A model generated the notes under the pieces. It worked only from the letters and a program-made list of their open reading frames with translations. It made no database searches and was not told where the DNA came from. Shown piece by piece: positions 1-14,180 of a stretch of 64,000 nucleotides of DNA (its first letter is position 1; every line of letters begins with the position of its first letter). Made by a program: the position numbers and the translations under genes. Source of the DNA: Atopsyche davidsoni (Eukaryota; Arthropoda; Insecta; Trichoptera; Hydrobiosidae); NCBI GenBank assembly GCA_022113835.1, contig JAILWY010000002.1, positions 12,254,501-12,318,500 of the forward strand, in the 5' to 3' direction.

Positions 1-374
1 CATACAAACATACACACAATGGCTATTATTATAGTAGATATGCAATGAAATTCATGACTTTATTTCATGTGTGGTTTGTGGAAAATAAATAAATATAATA
101 CAATTGCAAACAGTAAAATTAACTAATTGATTGTGAAATATAGTGTCCAGTCAGTAAATAAGTACAAAACTATTATATGTTCGGAATACTTTGAATACTG
201 TATTTAGGCTAATGGATTTTTCTGCGGACAATATTACAGTAATAGATTGTTGAATATAAATCCCAATCTTGTCTATTCTTATAATGCAGACACATTTCAA
301 TATAAATTGTTATATGGCATATTAGTAATATAAGAACTTTGGGAGTTAATTGTTCAATCCACTATTTGAATATC
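1..374. other. AT-rich flank, nothing recognised
   Basis: Low-complexity AT-rich DNA left of the piggyBac-like element. No reading frame, RNA gene or repeat could be supported here. Confidence 0.5.
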
Positions 375-383
375 TTAACACAC

Positions 384-689
384 TTTAGGCGCGTACCAAA
401 TTGACTAAACTGATGTGCGTAGCGGGCAAAATTCGCGTAAAATTGCGCGTGTGAAATCTAGTCTATACACCCTTTGATTTGCCCTTTTTGATTTTTTTTT
501 CTTTCGTTTAACAACTCCGAGTTAATTATGAGATTTTTGTTAATAAATTAAATGTTATTGTTACACAATAGCTTATATTATATTTATATTTTAGGCGGGT
601 AACCAAATTGACTAAACTGATGTGCGTAGCGGACGAAATTCGCATAAAATTCCACGTGTGAAATCTAGTCTATACACTCTTTGATTTGC
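384..689. repeat. Pair of ~100-bp direct repeats (384-482 and 590-689)
   Basis: Both copies start with TTTAGGCG and end with TTTGATTTGC. They are about 90% identical by eye, with one inserted A in the second copy. The first copy abuts the left terminal inverted repeat of the piggyBac-like element, and the second interrupts the transposase frame. This looks like a duplicated element end produced by internal rearrangement or nested insertion. Confidence 0.8.
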
Positions 690-904
690 AAGTAGTCAAA
701 TAAATCGTTTCCTATAAAAAGTTGAACCACTTCATACACACTTTGCGGATTACTTGGCATCACAACAACATCACTTTGTCCTAAAAATTGTTCAATAATT
801 GGACGATTATCATTCTCTGACCACTCCACTTCTTCATTGTCACTTTGCTCAGAATCGCTGGACAGTATTGGTAGAAGTAACGTTGACGAGTCCTTAACAA
901 ACAT
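665..904 (-). pseudogene. piggyBac-like transposase, N-terminal fragment
   Basis: This 79-codon frame starts at the ATG read 904-902. It has an acidic Ser/Glu/Asp-rich N-terminal stretch (about residues 14-35), then a segment ending in FIGNDLFDYL. Acidic N-termini followed by a DDE_Tnp_1_7-type helix with a similar 'lf..dlld.i' pattern are usual in piggyBac transposases. A complete family member is roughly 500-600 residues, so only the beginning remains. The frame runs into the duplicated 3' terminal repeat at 689 and stops there. All catalytic Asp positions are lost, so it cannot be active. The family call rests on remembered pattern plus the TTAA/TIR context, not on an alignment. Confidence 0.45.
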
Positions 905-1047
905 TTTGAGCTGTAAACCTTAAGAATAAAATGACCTTCTGCCTCTTTTAGAGTAAACACATTCAAAAACGTATTAATATGCGCCCCGCCTTCAGGCAGT
1001 AGTCCGCGAAACGGATATCAGTACCCGCCCCGCCTTTAGTGTGTCAA

Positions 1048-4000
1048 TATTGAAAAATACTACGATTATTAACTGTCTATTATTTGTGTATAATAAATCA
1101 ATGCCTTCTCCCATTGACACATTCCATGCTTTCTTTGGAATTACATAGAAATTATATATGAAAATTAGTTTCAAACCGAAGTTTTAATTTAAAGCATATT
1201 TACGATAAATTTGTATTACTTGATTAAAAATATCTTCAGTGATATTGATTCCCCATTGTATGAAATCTTTGAAACTGGTGGAATTTTTTGTCATAATATA
1301 TTGACATCTTTATTTTAGTGAAAATCAATTGAAATTGGTACAGGCATTATGACTGAGGAATTGAATGTATGTTATTAAATCTCAGAAGTAAGTTATCCAA
1401 ATATTATCTAATTAACTAAATTATTTTATTGCTTGATTATAACTTACATCTTAACGATGCTTGTCTCATACATTTAATTTGTTTGATTTGAAATTTGTAT
1501 CTTTTTAACTGTTAGTTGTATAAATACAACAAAACAAATCAATATCGAGAGCAGTGATGTTTGCTAGTGCAGCACCGACACCTCGTAAACCATGTACTTC
1601 GGCTTTTCAAATTGTTACAATTCTTCATGCTGAATCTTCAAGTTGAGGAAATCTTGGATGCTCAGCTCTTTTTTTATATAAATTGTTAAAATTTCTCAGT
1701 CACATCAAAAATATTAAATAATCTGTATATGCAAATAAAATATTTTCGGCTTATTGTAATTTGTAATTAAATGCTTTGACAAGATTTACTGTCAATTATC
1801 ATTATTATGAAATAATTTTTATTTTAAAAAAATATCATTTTCGTAAATTAAATTAGAATATGTATTTCATTAAGTTGTAATTCATTTTAAACATATAATT
1901 GAAGAGGTAAATGTTATGTTAATATTTCATATTGGAAGTAGTGAAATCTATTAAAAGTGCACATTGAATCTTTAGTTGCTAGTTAACAGTGCCATTAAGT
2001 ACATGTAAGAATTTCATTACAAAATATTCCATAGCTTTCTAGAATTTATTTATCAGAGATAAATGCTTAAAATCGAAATACAATTGTATGTTTCGTAATT
2101 AAACTTTGTCATTGCATATTAAAATGTAAAATACAGTCTTTCTGATTCTTCAAACACATTACTCATTTAACCCATTGGCTTCACAATAAACTTTACTTGT
2201 CAACTGTTCAAAAATATTGTTAAAATGATCTTTCAAAGAATCAGTTTGTTTCATGTCAATATTTTTATATAGATTTAGTGACAAAAATTAACATAATAAT
2301 TGAACACATTCAACTGATTACTATTGTGCAGAGTGATTTTTGGTTAGTTAACACTTACTCGATTAAGAAGTTGATAGGTAACCTGATCAATTGTGAGTTG
2401 TAAATATAATGCTAAGAAGTTAATTTCTAGCTAAAAGCTGGAGATACATAATGACACAATGTCACTTTATTTGTTGATGTTAAACTATAACCAAATTGCA
2501 TACAAGTGAGAATGTGGCATTAGGTTATATTTCCAGGTTAAATATGTGCAAAATTTTAACAGGGCATTCAATATAAACGTAGACAATGCCTACAATTGAT
2601 GAGCTTAGAGCCATACTGGTGCAAACTTCAAATTGTCAATAAGAAAAATAATATCTATAAACTCTTTCACTACTAAATTTGTAACTATTTTCACACTTTT
2701 TAACTAAACATTTCTTGACATTTGTATTACTGTTTTTCTCAGAGATTTATGCACTCTGTTGATCGATACACTTAATTCGGTATATCGAACTAAATCTCTT
2801 TGGTTTATCATTCTTATCAGCACTGCTATCAACATGTTTACAGATAACTTTGTGTTTTATTAATTTTTAAACTACATTAGTACATATAATTTACTTTCTT
2901 TAAATTTACTTAAAACTACTTGTATGGTTTTAATCTCCTCAATTAAATCACATAATATCTATTGAATCCATGGCATCGCAGCATTGAGTATATGGCCTTA
3001 GATTTGTAAGTGAGTGAATACAAAATGAGCTTGCATGTATTTTTCAGTTCGTTTGGTTTGCAAAACTAGCATTTTAGAGATTATAAGAGTGGTGATTTAA
3101 GAATCAAATGAATCACAATCAAATGACATAAATTATACTTGTGTATGCTTTGACCGGCAAAATAATGAACACTAGTCTAAATCAAAATACAAGCAATATA
3201 CATACATATATATGTTACCTATTTCTACAATATCTGGAGTCGTATTTGTAAAGCCTATCTTAAAATAGTTTAAGAATAGAAATAAAGCAATTCTTATGAT
3301 TTCAATAAAATATGTAAATTCTAAATAGATTGTTTATTAACTCTTAAGTCAATATTAGACAGATTGTACGATTTGATTGTAATTTTTAACTCTGTTTCTT
3401 TGTAACTTATACTCACTGAGAGATCACTAGCACATTTAAAAACATAACTTGACTTATTTTGAAGTATTTCTTTGTTAAATAACCAATTATCTGTCCTAAA
3501 TTTTAAATGTGAATATGGTCGATTGAAGGATGAAGGACGGCTCGTTGTCATCGGTGCCACTCTTGTTAAGTGATAATTCCAATAAGCATGTGATCCTTAG
3601 TAATTAAAGAGGAAGATTTCTTTATGGACTATTGTAAGTACGCTAGTTCTAAACTTCAGTACAAAGAGTTGTTTTTCTCTCAGGATATATAAATAACATT
3701 GTTTCAAGCTAGTGTGTAAAGAGATGCATATAATATGACTATAATAACATATAATTGAATTATACTCAAAATTTGAAATGTACCTTTAATTATTGTTTCT
3801 CGATGCTTTTGGTTTTACTTGTTTTTAAACATTTTTGAATACCACGGTCAAAACTTCATGAATTTTATAAAAATGTTTTTTTTTTTATAATTTCACAGTG
3901 TATTGTGAAAATAATTCTCCTATGCGAGTAGTGATAAAAGACAGGAAGAGTTTTTTTTGTCTCTAAACTAAAAATAAAATAAAATTGTACAAAACAAAAA

Positions 4001-4132
4001 TGCATTTTTATTTCAGAGTTTTTCAATATCCCGGTTTGAAAGGGATAGCATTTTTTTTTTAATAATATAGAACAATTGGCCATGACAGTTTCAATTCAAT
4101 CGTAAAAAGGTTCGGTTTCTGTTTATATAAAT
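1048..4132. other. AT-rich non-coding stretch upstream of PACS
   Basis: No conserved coding frame, RNA gene or structured repeat was recognised. A poly(T) run near 4048 and the TATATAAAT around 4122-4130 lie just upstream of the CpG island. The TATA-like string is not obviously at a core-promoter spacing. Whether the 3' end of another gene lies here cannot be decided from sequence. Confidence 0.5.
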
Positions 4133-4486
4133 TTGAATTTTGTTCATTTTGTCGATGCGACGAAAATGAACCGCCGCGATTGGCCGAGCGGACTCGCGCG
4201 CGAGGAGCGAGGCGCGAGGAGCGAGACAGCGCTAGCGGAGCCGCTCTTCCCCCCGCGCCCCGCGCCCTGCCCCCCGCGCCCCGGCCCCCTGGCGAGCGGC
4301 GCAGAGCGCGCAGCCACCGCCAGCGAGCTGTCAAATGTTTGCCTCCGAGGCGGTCGCCCGTCCGAGATGAGAGAAACGGTGCGTTCCCTCAAAATGGTAG
4401 TGAAATAAGTGAACGCTCAGCGTACCGTGCCCGCGAGTGACAGTTATCGAAGTGCTCGGTGACCGGGATACCGGTGCTCATTCAAA
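4133..4486 (+). promoter_or_regulatory. CpG-rich promoter and 5' leader of PACS
   Basis: Base composition switches abruptly from AT-rich to strongly CpG-rich at about 4150 and stays so to the first exon. It contains an inverted CCAAT box (ATTGG, 4179-4183) within CGATTGGCCGAGCGG and long C/G tracts at 4245-4300. The main ATG is preceded by an in-frame TGA (4460-4462), so the leader is non-coding in the PACS frame. No convincing TATA box is positioned for it, which fits a housekeeping-type promoter with dispersed start sites. The transcription start cannot be placed exactly. A 15-base block around the CCAAT box recurs in another island at 58432-58446. Confidence 0.65.
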
Positions 4487-4596
4487 ATGACGGAAAAAGT
4501 GAAATCGGAGAAGATGACTAATGTCAGCAAGCCAGTACCCATGAAACTTTTCGCCGCTTGGGAAGTGGACAGAACGCCTTCGAACTGCGTTCCCAG
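4487..4596 (+). CDS. PACS: PACS-family sorting adaptor, first coding exon (partial gene)
   Basis: The exon has 36 codons plus two bases. Residues 19-37 read MKLFAAWEVDRTPSNCVPR, matching the conserved start of vertebrate PACS1/PACS2 (MNLFATWEVD...CVPR), the beginning of the furin/cargo-binding region. PACS proteins are cytosolic adaptors that link acidic-cluster cargo such as furin to AP-1 or COPI and direct TGN/endosome and ER-mitochondria traffic. The Drosophila homologue is KrT95D. The start is set by the first ATG after an in-frame TGA at 4460-4462; Met10 and Met19 are alternative starts. The exon ends CCCAG|GTGAGT (donor at 4597) in phase 2, splitting an Arg codon (AG|N) just where vertebrate PACS continues with LCSLTL. 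That next exon was not found, so the gene continues beyond the window on this strand. Confidence 0.85.
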
Positions 4597-5164
4597 GTGA
4601 GTGAATCGTTTTGGCGGCTCTCTGCCGCACGTGTTGACGTTTTCGAGCGACCGGGTGCTCCGGTTCTTGTTACGAAACGGTAAAAACAGCGTTCGGTGTC
4701 CGTCCGCCGACTCGCTCCGAGGCGTCACCCCCGTGACAAATCTCAGCCGGGGACGCAATTGCGCAACGATGTTTGTACACACCGCGGCGGGATCGTCGCT
4801 GCACCCGAGCGGAGTCCGCCAGACCCGAGAAACTGGCTTTCCAATCGGTCGATTGCATTCGCTCACGGGGGCCGCTCGCTCCTGTCTCGGAAGAAATGTC
4901 GAGGGAGACGCAGCGCCGGCGAAGATCCATCGCACGAAACGACCCCGGGAATCGCGGACGCTCGATTTGATAGATTTAGTGCAATACTCGGCTAATAATA
5001 CTCGTCGATATTATTATCGTTTGTTTTATTATTGAATTACGCGACGTGATAGTTTTCAAATTTAGTACGTGTTTTGATTTAGCTCATTTGGCGTGGAGCA
5101 GACGCGGCGATTGCGAGTCAGTTTTTTCTATTATTACTATGTTTGTTGATCGGAGATGCGGTTA

Positions 5165-8000
<2,836 letters not shown>

Positions 8001-8165
8001 TTACTCAGAGCCGAGCGCAATGAAAAAAAACAACGTGATAACGTTCAACGCCATCCGGATTGTAGTTAACCGCCACTTCATCGGTAGGGGAAGCCCCGTC
8101 CCTCTTCTATCTCGGCCGCGCCGGCCCGTCTCGGAAACGCCCGCCCCGCCCGGGCCGCGTGAGCG

Positions 8166-8195
8166 CGCGTGACGGCGCGTGACGGCGCGTGACGG
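8166..8195 (+). repeat. Three 10-bp units CGCGTGACGG in a CpG-rich island
   Basis: Three perfect head-to-tail units at 8166, 8176 and 8186 lie inside a GC-rich island of about 8040-8280. Each unit carries TGACG, a half CRE/ATF-type site. The exact 10-bp period places the motifs on one helical face. No protein was recognised in either strand of the island. Confidence 0.8.
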
Positions 8196-8569
8196 GGCGC
8201 GCCGCGTGATAGCCACCCGGGTGCCAAAATATGACGCGGGGCGCGCACAAATAGCACCGTCGCTCGGTGGGTGGACGGAATTACTACGACTTTTTGTCCT
8301 CATGACACCCAAACTCGAGCTATATTGTAACGATGAGTTTGTAGGCAGTCAACTGCTTCCACCGTATTTCGTTGCAATTATTTTTTTTGAAACAAAATCA
8401 AATTCAACAAAATTCCGATCAGTTTTACTCGCCTGCCTCCTTCACCCCGCCTCTAGTGCACATGACAGTTCGTAGTTTTATCACAATCTGCAATATTTAT
8501 AACAATCAAGACAAAAGAAAACATCGAAACTACGAGTAGATACAGTGTTGAACACAACTATTATTTTAT

Positions 8570-8597
8570 GTGAGTCATTGCATTTGCAATGACTCAC
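8570..8597. promoter_or_regulatory. Perfect 13-bp palindrome with two AP-1-type sites
   Basis: The arms GTGAGTCATTGCA (8570-8582) and TGCAATGACTCAC (8585-8597) are perfect inverted repeats separated by TT. Each contains TGAGTCA/TGACTCA, the consensus for Jun/Fos-type bZIP dimers. It could be a binding site pair, or the tip of an old foldback element, because a related block recurs at 11890-11931. Function is inferred. Confidence 0.4.
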
Positions 8598-8774
8598 GAT
8601 TTTGACATTTCATTGTGAGATACTATTGTGGGTAACAATACCTCGCGCTATAGATATGAATATCCCCCCAGCCTGATATCTATTTATTGTGATGAATTTA
8701 ATGTGTATTAAATATATAATTCTCTCGTTTGCGCTTATTGATTTTTTAATTCGTTTTTTTTTTTGTTGGTATAA

Positions 8775-9070
8775 TTGTCGAGTCCAAAAACGAGGCGCTT
8801 TCCAACGCCGCCACTCGGCCCCGCCGGCCCTCGGCGCGGAGTCTCCCCGGGCTGCTCGGCGCAGGAATCCCGCGTCCTCGTCACAGTCGGCTCCGGTCAC
8901 AGTCGGCGGCGCGGCCATTGTCTGCCGCCCCGAGGCCGGAAACCGGCAGCATTCCGGCAGCCGCCGTCCGGGTTATATGGCACCCGTATCGCGGCTGCGC
9001 GGACATTGTCCGAGACCGTTGACTCTCCACCGTGACCGCCGGTCCGACCCGCGGCCCGGACCCTAGGCTG
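8775..9070. other. CpG-rich island, no recognised coding
   Basis: GC-rich segment in AT-rich surroundings, with GGCGCGGCCATTGTC (a GCCAT, PHO/YY1-type core) near 8910. Open frames on both strands are compositional and match no family I recognise. A similar island lies at about 9690-9870. They may be enhancers or unannotated non-coding first exons. Confidence 0.3.
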
Positions 9071-9913
9071 GAGTCACGGAGACACCCGAGCTCCGGTAAT
9101 CTTGACAAAGATTCGGCCAATTCCGAGTTTGCATCGAAGATTTTTCAATCAATTGCATTCTTATCGTCGGCTTCCCACACTTATTACCGGGTAATGTAGT
9201 CGAGTACATGAGTTTGAATGTTTCTTTCGGATCGAAAAGTAAGTAATTCAACGCGGCCAGAGGCAATCGTCTGGCACGTTCCGTATCGGGTATTCGCATT
9301 GTTGTGCAGGGAAATCACAAAAAGATCTCCCTTGTCGTGGTTTTTTTTTTCCTTGAAACCGGAGATGCATCGTACGCTTGCAGAATTGTTAAAAAAAACC
9401 TCATTACTTCAGCCGGACTCTAATCGATAAGCGAGCGCGCTCACCGGTGAGCCTCGAAGCTACTGCTAAATTTACTATCCAATTGAGTCAATACTCGTTT
9501 CAGTTCGGTTAAGAGCGGTTTTTTGTTTATTCAACTATTTTTTGATATTTATATTATACTAAACCTCGATACATCCTCACTGCGGAGGTAGGTAGTACTC
9601 GTTTCCTTTTAATTTTCAATTCAGTAGGATTCGTGGACCCTGAAATCTCAACACCTCGTGTTGTTGCTCAAAATATTTGGCCATCGACCGGCGCGGTCCG
9701 AAGGCGTGCCGCCACTGACTCCCACAATACCCGCGGATATTCTAACTCGACAATGCTCTGGACAGCATCACTGTAGACATGTCGCCTGGACCCGGGCGAG
9801 GGTGCGGAGGCTCCCGGCGCCCCGTGACCTCGGGCGGGGCCTGGCGCGTGCACTCTCACCCGAGACCCCCGAATTTCTATTCAAACGTACCAACTACGAC
9901 AATCGATAACCAA

Positions 9914-10039
9914 TGAAGCGCTCTACACCCGCGACAAATTGTTACAGACCATTTTGGTATTTTATAAAAAACGTAATAAAAAAAAATCGCCTGAGACAAT
10001 TTGTCGGTCGGCTGTGTCGCTACGGGTGTAGAGGGCTTT
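9914..10039. mobile_element. Foldback MITE, family A copy 1
   Basis: The left arm begins GAAGCGCTCTACACCCGCGA. The right arm, read on the minus strand, begins TAAAGCCCTCTACACCCGTA and continues GCGACACAGCCGACC. Both arms also share ACAAATTGT/ACAATTTGT. The element is about 126 bp with an AT-rich centre and no coding. Its arm sequence CTACACnCGnnGCGACACAnC is shared with the copy at 42.7 kb. Confidence 0.65.
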
Positions 10040-12828
10040 ATTTCTCACCGCTTTGGGGAAACTTATAGAATATATAAGAGCTTATAGAAGTACGTGTGCC
10101 TTTACTTTTGATCGGATTTATCAACACTCAAATGACAGCTCGTCGGATCGATCTCTGTAATTAAAATAAAATTGATATTATTGGCAGTGGCGTTTTTTGT
10201 TGTTGTATGTATTCGATTATTGGTCAGAAAAGATTAATGGGTATAATCGAGTATTTTATCAATGAAGTTCGTGTATCCAGACCGTTATGCGTAAATAATC
10301 TTCATTTAAATTCAAAAGCAAAAAATAGTTTAAAAAGTTATTTAAATCTTACAGATTTCTTAGATACCAATTTTTATTAATTTCCTTTTTTTTTACAAAA
10401 GAAACCGATTAAAAAATACTTCGAATGATCGGTTTCAAAATAGATCGAGTTTGCCTTTTGTCTAGTTTCGGGGACGCGCCACCTGAATCGCGTATTTCGG
10501 GGGTTTTTTGTACGTGAATTGTTTTCGAATCAATTTTACCTTTCCATTAATGGAGGATTAGACCCCTCGCCGGGGTAACTTACAGCTCTGCTAACCCGAC
10601 ATTTTTTACAAAGGTGGATTATTTTGTTCTGTCTATACATTTATTTATATTAAACACAAAGAATATTTATTTAAAACAAGGTAACGCATGAAAGCATAAC
10701 CCAACTAAATTTCTCGGAGCTGATCAATAATTAGTTATTTAATCGTTGTATAGTGATGGGAGGTGGGTTTTAAATATTTTGCATCGAATGCAACGTGTAT
10801 CGTGAACAGAGTAAAGTAGAATGATTGAAAGTTCACGGCAGATACATCGAGAAAACGAATTGTGGGAATAAGCGATGAATCGAAAATTTTGTTCTGGGTC
10901 CAAGCTTTTTTCGGCGACTAAGCCGTGGACAGTGACACAAAGTCATCACAATTAGAGTGGATTGATCGATTAAATATATGTGAATACTAGTTCAAATCAT
11001 ACAATTTATGCATTAAAATAATTTATTTATCACGTCATTAATTTAATTATTAGAAAAAAATCACTTATTGTTTTGGCTCCTAAATATTACTAATCACGCT
11101 AGAAATGTATTTTCAAATGGGTGAAAATGTATTTAGGAGCATTTATTGCTTCGATGGACTTAGTGGATGGAATGCAAATGTTATGTATGGTCTTGGGTTT
11201 CTATTTTCCCATTTATCCACCAGAGTACGGAAATCAGAGAATCATCTCATTCCTTGTTTCATCCTCATGTAGCAAATAAATTTATAATAATTACAGGTTT
11301 GTGTCGATATATTAAATTTGTGTGAAAAAAAAACACGTATATACCTTTCTGATAATCTATTTTTATTAATTAGTAAAAAAAATCAGGTATGTGTGCGATA
11401 AATTTACGGTTGCGATTGATGATATTCAAAATGAAATATTGAAATGAAAAAGCCTATATTTGTGTCATTCATTAATTATATATTTTGTGCAAGGCATACG
11501 GACATGCCCAGTTATCAAAGCCACCGTACACTACCGCTGACAAATAGTCCATGAATACAATAACATAAGTCGGGGAAAAGAGGGAAAAAAACATTTCATG
11601 TCAAAGGGCTGTTAGGGAAATAGATTTTTCAAGCCGAGGGAGCGCTGGTATCCGCCAATACATACACATAATTTAATAGCTTAAATTAAACGGTAAGTCG
11701 CGATGTTAAACATTCTTAGTGTTGTGATTATTATTAGAATTCGTTAATTTTAATGTTTGAATCAATACTCATCTCTGAATGTTACAGTGTAATGTATGGT
11801 GACGACCACCATTAGTCACAGTTTCGCATTGCACCATTCAGTCAGCCTCCACTCCAGACAGATTTTCCTCCGGCGAGTCACCTTGGCAGTGACTCACGAA
11901 GGTCTTGTGTTTTTTGTGACTTTATTGTGGGAACGCGCCGCATTCGCGTTGCAAGTCTGTCATGTCTGAGATCGGCCGGCTTACTAATCTGTATACAAGA
12001 GTACATTTTAGCTTTGTATCTGTCTCACCGGTAGATACTCGCCTTATAATGCTAAAATTTGCGTTGCAATTTCGTCCAGATCGGTAAATTTTGCTAGTCG
12101 TCTTACCAAAAGACTAGTTGTTAGTGAGGTCGTTTAACTTTGTGGGCGATTTGTAATTCGTTGTTTCGGCTCTGGTAGTAGAAGAAGCATCAGAAAAAAT
12201 GTTGATTTCTAATGATTTCTGTAAAACGGTTCTAGACGAGGAGTCGAACTATAAACTATAGCGCCTAATAGCTAACCGTTTTTTTTTTTTAAATTTTATG
12301 TTTTTACTATCTTGTAAGTTAAATATACATGCGCAGATAATTCTAATCTATCTGACCAAGAAATCGAGTAAATCAATTTTAATGAATCAATGCAAAGTGT
12401 TCATTAATAATATGGTATGTCAAAATACTATCTTTACTTTTGTATAATCATCAAAACAAACTTAAATTTCAATGTTCAAAGTGTTTTATTGTTTGTAAAG
12501 ATATTGTGTATTTATTTCCATCAAATTTTAGTTTTAGTTATCAATAAAAATTATAATTAATACAGTTAATAAATTCATTATTTGTAAAACAGTTCAAACG
12601 AATACGCAATATAAAGACAAAGATATTACAATTGTAATCATGTGTGAAAATTGTATCTGTATACTATGAATATCGAGCCCGTGAGAATGGCGCGATCGAC
12701 TTTTCCGGCTCCTGCTTCTCTAAAGAACAATTGAACTATCCGAGGGCACTCAACCGCTTTTCCTAGAACTTAGCAGTCAGCTATCCGAGCTACGAATTAT
12801 AACGGCTTTTCTTCATTCTTACAATATC
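10040..12828. other. Intronic AT-rich DNA, no gene seen
   Basis: Nothing coding was recognised. Around 11780-11960 there is a less AT-rich block. It contains TGACTCACGA (11890) followed 34 bases later by ATTGTGGG, the same two motifs with nearly the same spacing as at 8590/8625, so the two blocks are probably diverged copies of one repeat. Confidence 0.45.
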
Positions 12829-13000
12829 AAATATTTATTTAAATAAAATACTTTTGTGATTTTACCACATGTTTAATTTTATCAGTGACTCAGGTTTGAT
12901 AATGCCAACGGGAAAGGTTGTCACTATCAAAGGCCAATAAAGTATTTTATTTAAAATATTAAAATGGAATTCCACCGAGTACTCTCAGTCAAAAATATTT
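12829..13000 (+). mobile_element. Penelope-like remnant with hammerhead-like core, copy 1
   Basis: Inverted arms (about 12829-12854 and 12939-12960) surround the core TTTGATAATGCCAACGGG at 12895-12912. The right arm is followed by GGAATTCCACCGAGTACTCT, the family's terminal block. The stem-II part GCCAAC is kept, but its partner and the GAAA are damaged (GGTTGTCAC), so this copy could not fold as an active ribozyme. The core lies in the + orientation relative to the terminal block, opposite to the copy at 26.1 kb. Confidence 0.6.
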
Positions 13001-13715
13001 AATACTTAAATAAATATTTCTTGTTTTTCACATATCAATTATCTAAGTTTTTATTAATTTTTGGTAAGTTTGGTCTAAACCCTAAGGACAGCCGTTGTTT
13101 TTTTTTAATATGTTTACTTCACGAGCGGGAGACATCCGTGAATAGGTAATCCAAACAAAAAGTCTCTATCCACAATCATTGATATCCCTCGTGCTGGAGG
13201 AGAGTCTGGATTTGTACGTCCGTACCGTTAGCCTCTGGGACGAACGCGTACCATGGATCGGGAACCGCTGCAGGAGGAAATCAATAGTACAGCCGACCTA
13301 GCGGGGTCATCGTCATCGACCGGATCAATCACGGAAGATCGGTTCGATTAAATTCAGTCGAGTCATCCGCATTAGTAAGGGCTCGATTGTATGCGTCAGC
13401 GACAACACGCAGCTCTAAAATTAATACACTCCAAAACACTATGAGCTCTTGAGAGCGTACAGCCGAGCTCTCGTCTGTTGTAGTTTTATTATATTTAATT
13501 TATAAAAAAAACGGAACGGTGACCTCTCCGTCCCCGGTCGAGATTGATTGTTAACATCCCTGGCGTTGTCGCTTATCGCCGAGCGTCCGTGTCGACACCG
13601 CGGGCAGATCGCTCGCGAGATATCCACTCTACGCGTCTCTGAGGTAATTGATATCGATCGGTCGATAATTGCACGGCGGGCGCTGACCCGCGGGCGCCGG
13701 CCACTGCATCACCCG

Positions 13716-13745
13716 GCGTCACGCGGCGTCACCCCGCGTCACGCG
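13716..13745 (-). repeat. Three CGTCAC motifs at exact 10-bp spacing
   Basis: GTCAC occurs at 13718, 13728 and 13738, each within G/CGCGTCAC context. Read on the minus strand this is GCGTGACGC three times, nearly the same unit and the same 10-bp period as the array at 8166-8195, in opposite orientation. It sits in a CpG-rich island (about 13590-13750) immediately left of a TTAA-flanked MITE. Confidence 0.75.
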
Positions 13746-13749
13746 CGAC

Positions 13750-14180
13750 TTAACCCTTTGCATTCGAGAGGTGCGGATTCCGCACCACACGATGTAATGC
13801 CGCAACTCGAGTGGTGCGGAGTGATAACTATTTATGGTTTCTTATCTGGTGATTTCTTGTCTATGTTTATGTGATCTTGTTCTTTAAAGTTCGTTACTAA
13901 GCACTGCCTTTATAATTTTACAAAGATCATGTTATCTCTTTTTCAAACTATGCTAGAATTTCTTATCTAAGATTAGTGCGGCACCATAAAGCGAACTGCA
14001 TTTTTAGTCTCAGTTCGAACTTGACAGCCATGGCAAAATGACTAGACGTGTACCTAATCAACCCATATATTTTTTGCTTGTTCTTCTTATCGTAATAATT
14101 CATTTGAAGGTCCTTATTTGCTACTACGAAACGCTTCGAGTTGCTAATTAGTCCGCGCGTAAACGGCCTCAAAGGGTTAA
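13750..14180. mobile_element. piggyBac-type MITE with TTAA duplication
   Basis: TTAA at 13750-13753 and 14177-14180 directly flank inverted termini CCCTTTG (13754-13760) and CAAAGGG (14170-14176). Termini of the form TTAA-CCC are typical of piggyBac superfamily elements. The 423-bp interior has no transposase. It contains a 17-nt palindrome GGTGCGGATTCCGCACC (13770-13786), a GTGGTGCGGAG echo at about 13812, and shared subterminal TTCGAG/CTCGAA motifs. Non-autonomous; the inserted copy is old but its boundaries are clear. Confidence 0.65.

Larger units (their letters stand above)
375..1047 (-). mobile_element. Internally deleted piggyBac-like element with TTAA-type target site
   Basis: The left end is TTAA (375-378) followed by CACACTTTAGGCG. 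The right end, read on the minus strand, is TTGA (1047-1044) followed by CACACTAAAGGCG. Thirteen-base inverted termini with two mismatches, flanked by TTAA and a one-base decayed TTAA, are the hallmark of piggyBac-type insertion. A minus-strand frame for a transposase N-terminus (665-904) starts about 140 bases inside the right end, so that end is the 5' end. The body of the transposase is missing, and the 3' terminal ~100 bases are present twice. The element is non-autonomous and old. It lies upstream of the PACS promoter. Confidence 0.6.

Noticed and set aside
1557..1646. 29-codon frame MFASAAPTPRKPCTSAFQIV... in AT-rich DNA
   Set aside because: It is short, with no splice or homology support, and could not be tied to an upstream gene.
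4444..4935. 163-codon minus-strand open frame, and several overlapping + strand frames at 4133-5035
   Set aside because: They are shadows of the CpG-rich promoter, exon 1 and early intron of PACS. No family resemblance was seen, and composition explains the openness.
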